From Prevotella sp. HJM029 (GTDB lineage Bacteria > Bacteroidota > Bacteroidia > Bacteroidales > Bacteroidaceae): 64,000 nt of DNA. The notes below the pieces were generated by a model. It did not search any database. It saw only the letters and a list, made by a program, of their open reading frames with translations, and was not told where the DNA came from. Position numbers and translations under genes: made by a program. Shown here piece by piece: positions 62,459-64,000 of the stretch (position 1 is the first letter of the stretch; each line of letters starts with the position of its first letter). Where the stretch lies: positions 86,210 to 150,209 of the forward strand of contig NZ_KK082668.1 in the NCBI RefSeq assembly GCF_000599605.1, read 5' to 3'.

Positions 62459-63631
62459 TTAAAGTAAGCTTTGAATGGCTGCATTAATATCTTTTATTTG
62501 CGTGTTGCGCAATTTCAGCGTGTTATCTTTTCCGATGAGGAAGAACGTGGGAATCGACTGCACATTGTATTGGGCTAAAACGGGAGATTGTGCACCTGCG
62601 TCGTCTCTTACGCTAATCCAAGGCAGTGCTTCGGTTTGTGTTTTCCAGAAATGCTCATCAGGATCGATGGACACTTGATAGATTTCTAAGCCGCGTGCAT
62701 GATATTTGTTGTAGAGATCACGCAACATCATGATGCGTTTCGGGCTTTGGTCGGCAGCAAACAAATGGAAATCTAAGAGTACAACCTTCCCCGTGAGGTC
62801 GGATAGTCGACGCACTTTACCATGATTGTCAGTGAGTGCGATGTCGATGATGCCACTCACTTTCACCTTGTTGGGGTCGATTTGTGCAGGTTGTTGTTCT
62901 GCTTGTAAGATGCGTGCATCCTTCATCCCCTGAATAGCAATGTTATGCAAGTTCACACCGCGTTCGGCTTTGGGATAGAAGGTGTCCCAACTTGTAGCTA
63001 CAGCCGCATAGACTTTGTTGTCTTCTTTGCTATTACGAGGGTTGAAGATGAGCAGTTCATTGTTGCCCAACACTATGGTTTGGAACAATGCAAAGTAAGC
63101 ATAAGCGCGCATAGGAGCCTTGAAAATATAATTCAACTTAATGTTGTTTTTATAGTTTTCAACGAGGCTGGTAACACTATCTTCAACGGCATCGATTCCA
63201 AGATTAGGATTCTTTGCGATGTCGTTGATGCGACTTTGCAAGTTTTGTTGTAGAATAGAAAGTGTTTGAATTTGCTTACATTCTTCACTTCCTGTTACTT
63301 CATATTGGCGCGACATGGTGGGATAGGCCGCCTTGATGGTAATCGACTCTGTTGAATCCACCGCTAAATTAATGATCTGTCCGGCAATTCTCAATCGATA
63401 AAATTCTGGTGCTTGTGCCGCTTCGCCACTGAAATTGAAGTGCCCATCGGCATTTAATTTCGTAGAGTCAACGATAATAGGGCCATTTAAGCTCATGTTT
63501 TCGAAATACAACATCGAGTCTTGTGCTTGCGAAATCTCACCTTCTATGTGGAATTTCTTGTTGTTACAAGCTGTCAAAGCGGTGATAGCCATGGCCACAG
63601 CGGCCATAAAGAAGTGTTGCTTTATCTTCAT
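62459..63631 (-). CDS. TlpA-like/DUF4369 lipoprotein without active-site cysteines
   Basis: A 390-residue exported protein with a lipobox (ALTAC at about residue 21), an N-terminal DUF4369 domain, a helical middle and a C-terminal thioredoxin fold. The usual WCxxC region reads LLDFHLFAADQSPKRIMML, with no cysteine, while the following IYQVSIDPDEHFWKTQTEAL and QSIPTFFLIG are retained. It belongs to a recognised Bacteroidales variant of this family; loss of redox activity is inferred from the missing cysteines. Confidence 0.85.
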   Translation of the reverse strand: MKIKQHFFMAAVAMAITALTACNNKKFHIEGEISQAQDSMLYFENMSLNGPIIVDSTKLNADGHFNFSGEAAQAPEFYRLRIAGQIINLAVDSTESITIKAAYPTMSRQYEVTGSEECKQIQTLSILQQNLQSRINDIAKNPNLGIDAVEDSVTSLVENYKNNIKLNYIFKAPMRAYAYFALFQTIVLGNNELLIFNPRNSKEDNKVYAAVATSWDTFYPKAERGVNLHNIAIQGMKDARILQAEQQPAQIDPNKVKVSGIIDIALTDNHGKVRRLSDLTGKVVLLDFHLFAADQSPKRIMMLRDLYNKYHARGLEIYQVSIDPDEHFWKTQTEALPWISVRDDAGAQSPVLAQYNVQSIPTFFLIGKDNTLKLRNTQIKDINAAIQSLL

Positions 63632-63659
63632 TTAATAGTTCTTTTTTAGGTTGTTGGTG

Positions 63660-63689
63660 CAAATTTAATGCAATAAATGGATTTGACAA
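63660..63689 (-). promoter_or_regulatory. Promoter of the cysteine-less lipoprotein gene
   Basis: On the minus strand: TTG (63689-63687), a 19-base spacer, TAAATTTG (63667-63660). The predicted leader is about 23 bases. Confidence 0.75.
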
Positions 63690-63706
63690 AATAAATAATT
63701 GATTAT

Positions 63707-64000
63707 TTAAATCCATTTTGCTGCTTGTATACCACCATAGACTGCGAGTAGACCGAGGAACACACTGCCACTCACATAGCACGCCATGGCTAAGAATTGT
63801 TGCTGGCGGAGCAAAGCAAGACTTTCGTTACAGAAGGTTGAAAATGTGGTGAAACCACCACAGAAGCCCACTATGAGGAATGGTTTTAATGCGCCGTTCA
63901 GGTCGTGATGGCGTGCAAATAGTCCACAAAGGAATCCTATCAAAAGACAACCTGATATGTTGATGAGAGCTGTCCCCCAAGGAAGTGTGCGGCAACTATT
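63707..64000 (-). CDS. crcB: Fluoride channel CrcB, 5' end outside window
   Basis: C-terminal 97 codons of the fluoride-specific Fluc/CrcB channel, which protects cells by exporting F-. The visible part begins in the N-terminal half (LPWGTALINISGCLLIGFL) and includes the hallmark GFCGGFTTFSTFCNE, with the conserved asparagine and phenylalanines of the pore, and ends with a hydrophobic helix. The frame is open to the window edge, so the true start is missing. A fluoride riboswitch, if any, would lie outside the window. Confidence 0.92.
   Translation of the reverse strand, partial: NSCRTLPWGTALINISGCLLIGFLCGLFARHHDLNGALKPFLIVGFCGGFTTFSTFCNESLALLRQQQFLAMACYVSGSVFLGLLAVYGGIQAAKWI

Overview
The window is a stretch of a Bacteroidetes chromosome, most likely a Prevotella-type member of the Bacteroidales. 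The evidence is two SusC/SusD outer-membrane pairs, DUF1735 surface lipoproteins, TlpA/DUF4369 periplasmic proteins, a large LepB, the PG_1098-type methyltransferase, and promoters of the Bacteroidetes form TTG-N19/20-TAnnTTTG instead of the sigma-70 -35/-10 type. I found both promoter boxes at correct spacing in front of about twelve transcription units. The genus is an inference; there is no rRNA in the window.

Region by region. 1-2.1 kb: the end of the fumarate reductase operon (frdA partial, frdB) and its terminator. 2.3-11.2 kb: housekeeping genes on the + strand (coaD-ybeY, an MgtC-type protein, a VanX-type dipeptidase, a THUMP-like methyltransferase, a GNAT-like protein, parE, an S41 protease). 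11.2-15.5 kb: a membrane-spanning AraC regulator, a 740-base non-coding stretch with a terminator-like hairpin and a 41-bp tandem repeat array, then a TonB receptor. 15.5-17.4 kb: an unusual CTAG hairpin beside a four-helix-bundle protein gene, a SemiSWEET transporter and a small lipoprotein. 17.8-22.3 kb (minus): ruvB, then dapB-lepB-second S26 peptidase-WbqC. 22.5-27.7 kb (+): DUF2851-thioesterase-dprA, then dusB-esterase. 27.9-34.4 kb: two TlpA-like proteins, a DEAD-box RNA helicase, and a cupin gene divergent from an HxlR regulator. 34.7-51.4 kb (minus): a polysaccharide utilisation region with susC-susD-GH18-two DUF1735 lipoproteins, a GH29 fucosidase, a second susC-susD pair and an ECF sigma/anti-sigma pair. 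51.7-56.5 kb (minus): topA-aroK-speA. 56.8-64 kb: a DUF417 (RclC-like) protein, a sialate O-acetylesterase, tRNA-Met(CAU), an ECF sigma with a very short FecR-like partner, an AmpG-like MFS transporter, a cysteine-less TlpA-like protein, and the 3' part of crcB.

How the genes work together: the 34.7-49.7 kb region reads as a glycan-foraging locus. Its GH18 plus DUF1735/LamG plus SusCD arrangement resembles endo-beta-N-acetylglucosaminidase loci that release N-glycans. The neighbouring fucosidase, and the more distant sialate esterase, fit decorated host glycoproteins.

The least explained signals are non-coding. A degenerate 22-bp repeat family, with units close to YAATTTGCATGCTATTNTG plus three bases, forms phased arrays in five separate intergenic gaps, all in the same orientation. 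A separate 41-bp, ten-unit array carries a dyad in each unit whose loop varies. A 9-bp-phased CTAG palindrome folds into a 25-bp hairpin whose non-Watson-Crick pairs are all G-U on one strand only. All coordinates and pairings were worked out by eye; no database or folding program was used.
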